Source: Acidobacteriota bacterium (lineage in GTDB: Bacteria > Acidobacteriota > Terriglobia > Terriglobales > Acidobacteriaceae). Taken from it: 6,288 nucleotides of DNA. The position numbers and the translations under genes are program-made. The stretch spans positions 1-6,288 of the forward strand of contig JAJZDO010001104.1 in assembly GCA_021805955.1 (NCBI GenBank), written 5' to 3'. Under the pieces are notes generated by a model. The model was not told the DNA's origin and did no database searches. It worked only from the letters and a program-made list of their open reading frames with translations. The stretch's first letter is position 1, and each line of letters opens with the position of its first letter. Below are positions 6,136 through 6,288 of this stretch, piece after piece.

Positions 6136-6171
6136 ATGAAACCAGATTTTTCTGGATCTTCCATCGAGTAA
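6136..6171 (+). CDS. Putative 11-codon mini-ORF before DUF1638
   Basis: ATG 6136 is preceded by AGGA (6124-6127) with 8 bases between, and the frame runs M-K-P-D-F-S-G-S-S-I-E to a TAA at 6169-6171. That stop is 4 bases before the DUF1638 ATG, which itself has only a weak site (GAG at 6166-6168). It may load ribosomes for the next gene by translational coupling. It also contains a small hairpin (CCAGA-TTTT-TCTGG, 6142-6155). Such short frames arise easily by chance, so a coding role is speculative. Confidence 0.25.
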   Translation: MKPDFSGSSIE

Positions 6172-6175
6172 CACC

Positions 6176-6288
6176 ATGCGTCTAAAAGTGATCAGTTGCC
6201 AGGTCCTCACACACGAGATGAGCCGGGCCATCTCCGCATCCCCGCACGCCATCGATGTTGAGTTCCTGACCATGGGGCTGCACGACCT
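6176..6288 (+). CDS. DUF1638 domain protein (5' part)
   Basis: The first 37 codons of a gene that runs off the window. The N-terminus M-R-L-K-V-I-S-C-Q-V-L followed by E-V/I-type spacing, a central I-D-V-E-F-L, and G-L-H-D-L at the edge match the start of DUF1638 proteins as I know them (K-V-I-A-C-x-V-L...V-E-F-L-x-x-G-L-H). The biochemical role of this family is unknown. From memory it occurs repeatedly beside corrinoid proteins and UroD-like methyltransferases, which is the context here. ATG 6176 is the natural start, 56 bases after the third methyltransferase and in the same direction, so it is likely in the same operon. An early cysteine (residue 8) is part of the conserved opening. Confidence 0.75.
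   Translation, partial: MRLKVISCQVLTHEMSRAISASPHAIDVEFLTMGLHD

Overview
The window looks like a chromosomal stretch from an anaerobic or facultatively anaerobic bacterium, most likely an Acidobacteriota (Terriglobia-type) member. That guess rests mainly on the MerR-like helix-turn-helix plus TPR protein at 915-1904, an architecture I associate with that phylum. Moderately high GC, a degraded IS5-type transposase of a kind common there, and a HyfB-like hydrogenase subunit also fit. The assignment is inference, not proof.

Layout. Positions 1-525 (+) are the 3' end of a proton-pumping-type membrane subunit of a group 4 [NiFe]-hydrogenase or formate-hydrogenlyase-like complex (HyfB/HycC family). 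Positions 526-914 have no intact gene but hold, at about 599-826 (-), the remains of a transposase that has lost two internal blocks. Positions 915-1904 (-) encode the MerR-HTH/TPR protein. About 147 bp containing inverted repeats separate it from a divergent (+) gene cluster that fills the rest of the window.

The (+) cluster contains two tandem, closely related UroD/MtaA-fold methyltransferases (2052-3089 and 3281-4315), a MtaC/MtbC-type corrinoid (B12-binding) protein (4422-5060), a third, more distant UroD/MtaA-fold methyltransferase (5079-6119), an 11-codon mini-ORF (6136-6171), and the start of a DUF1638 protein (6176 to the window end). All three methyltransferases keep an H-x-C...C zinc/thiol motif near the C-terminus and lack the uroporphyrinogen decarboxylase N-terminal signature. 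They should therefore be methyl-transfer enzymes and not haem-pathway decarboxylases.

How they could work together (inference). One or more of the UroD-fold enzymes moves a methyl group from an unidentified O-, N- or S-methyl donor onto the cobalt of the corrinoid protein. Another moves it from there to a thiol or pterin acceptor. DUF1638 is of unknown function; I recall it mainly beside such corrinoid genes. The divergent MerR/TPR protein is a candidate regulator. No classical MtaB- or MttB-type substrate methyltransferase and no RamA-like corrinoid activase lies inside the window, so substrate and acceptor remain open. The unusual point is three UroD-fold enzymes, two from a recent-looking duplication, sharing one corrinoid protein.
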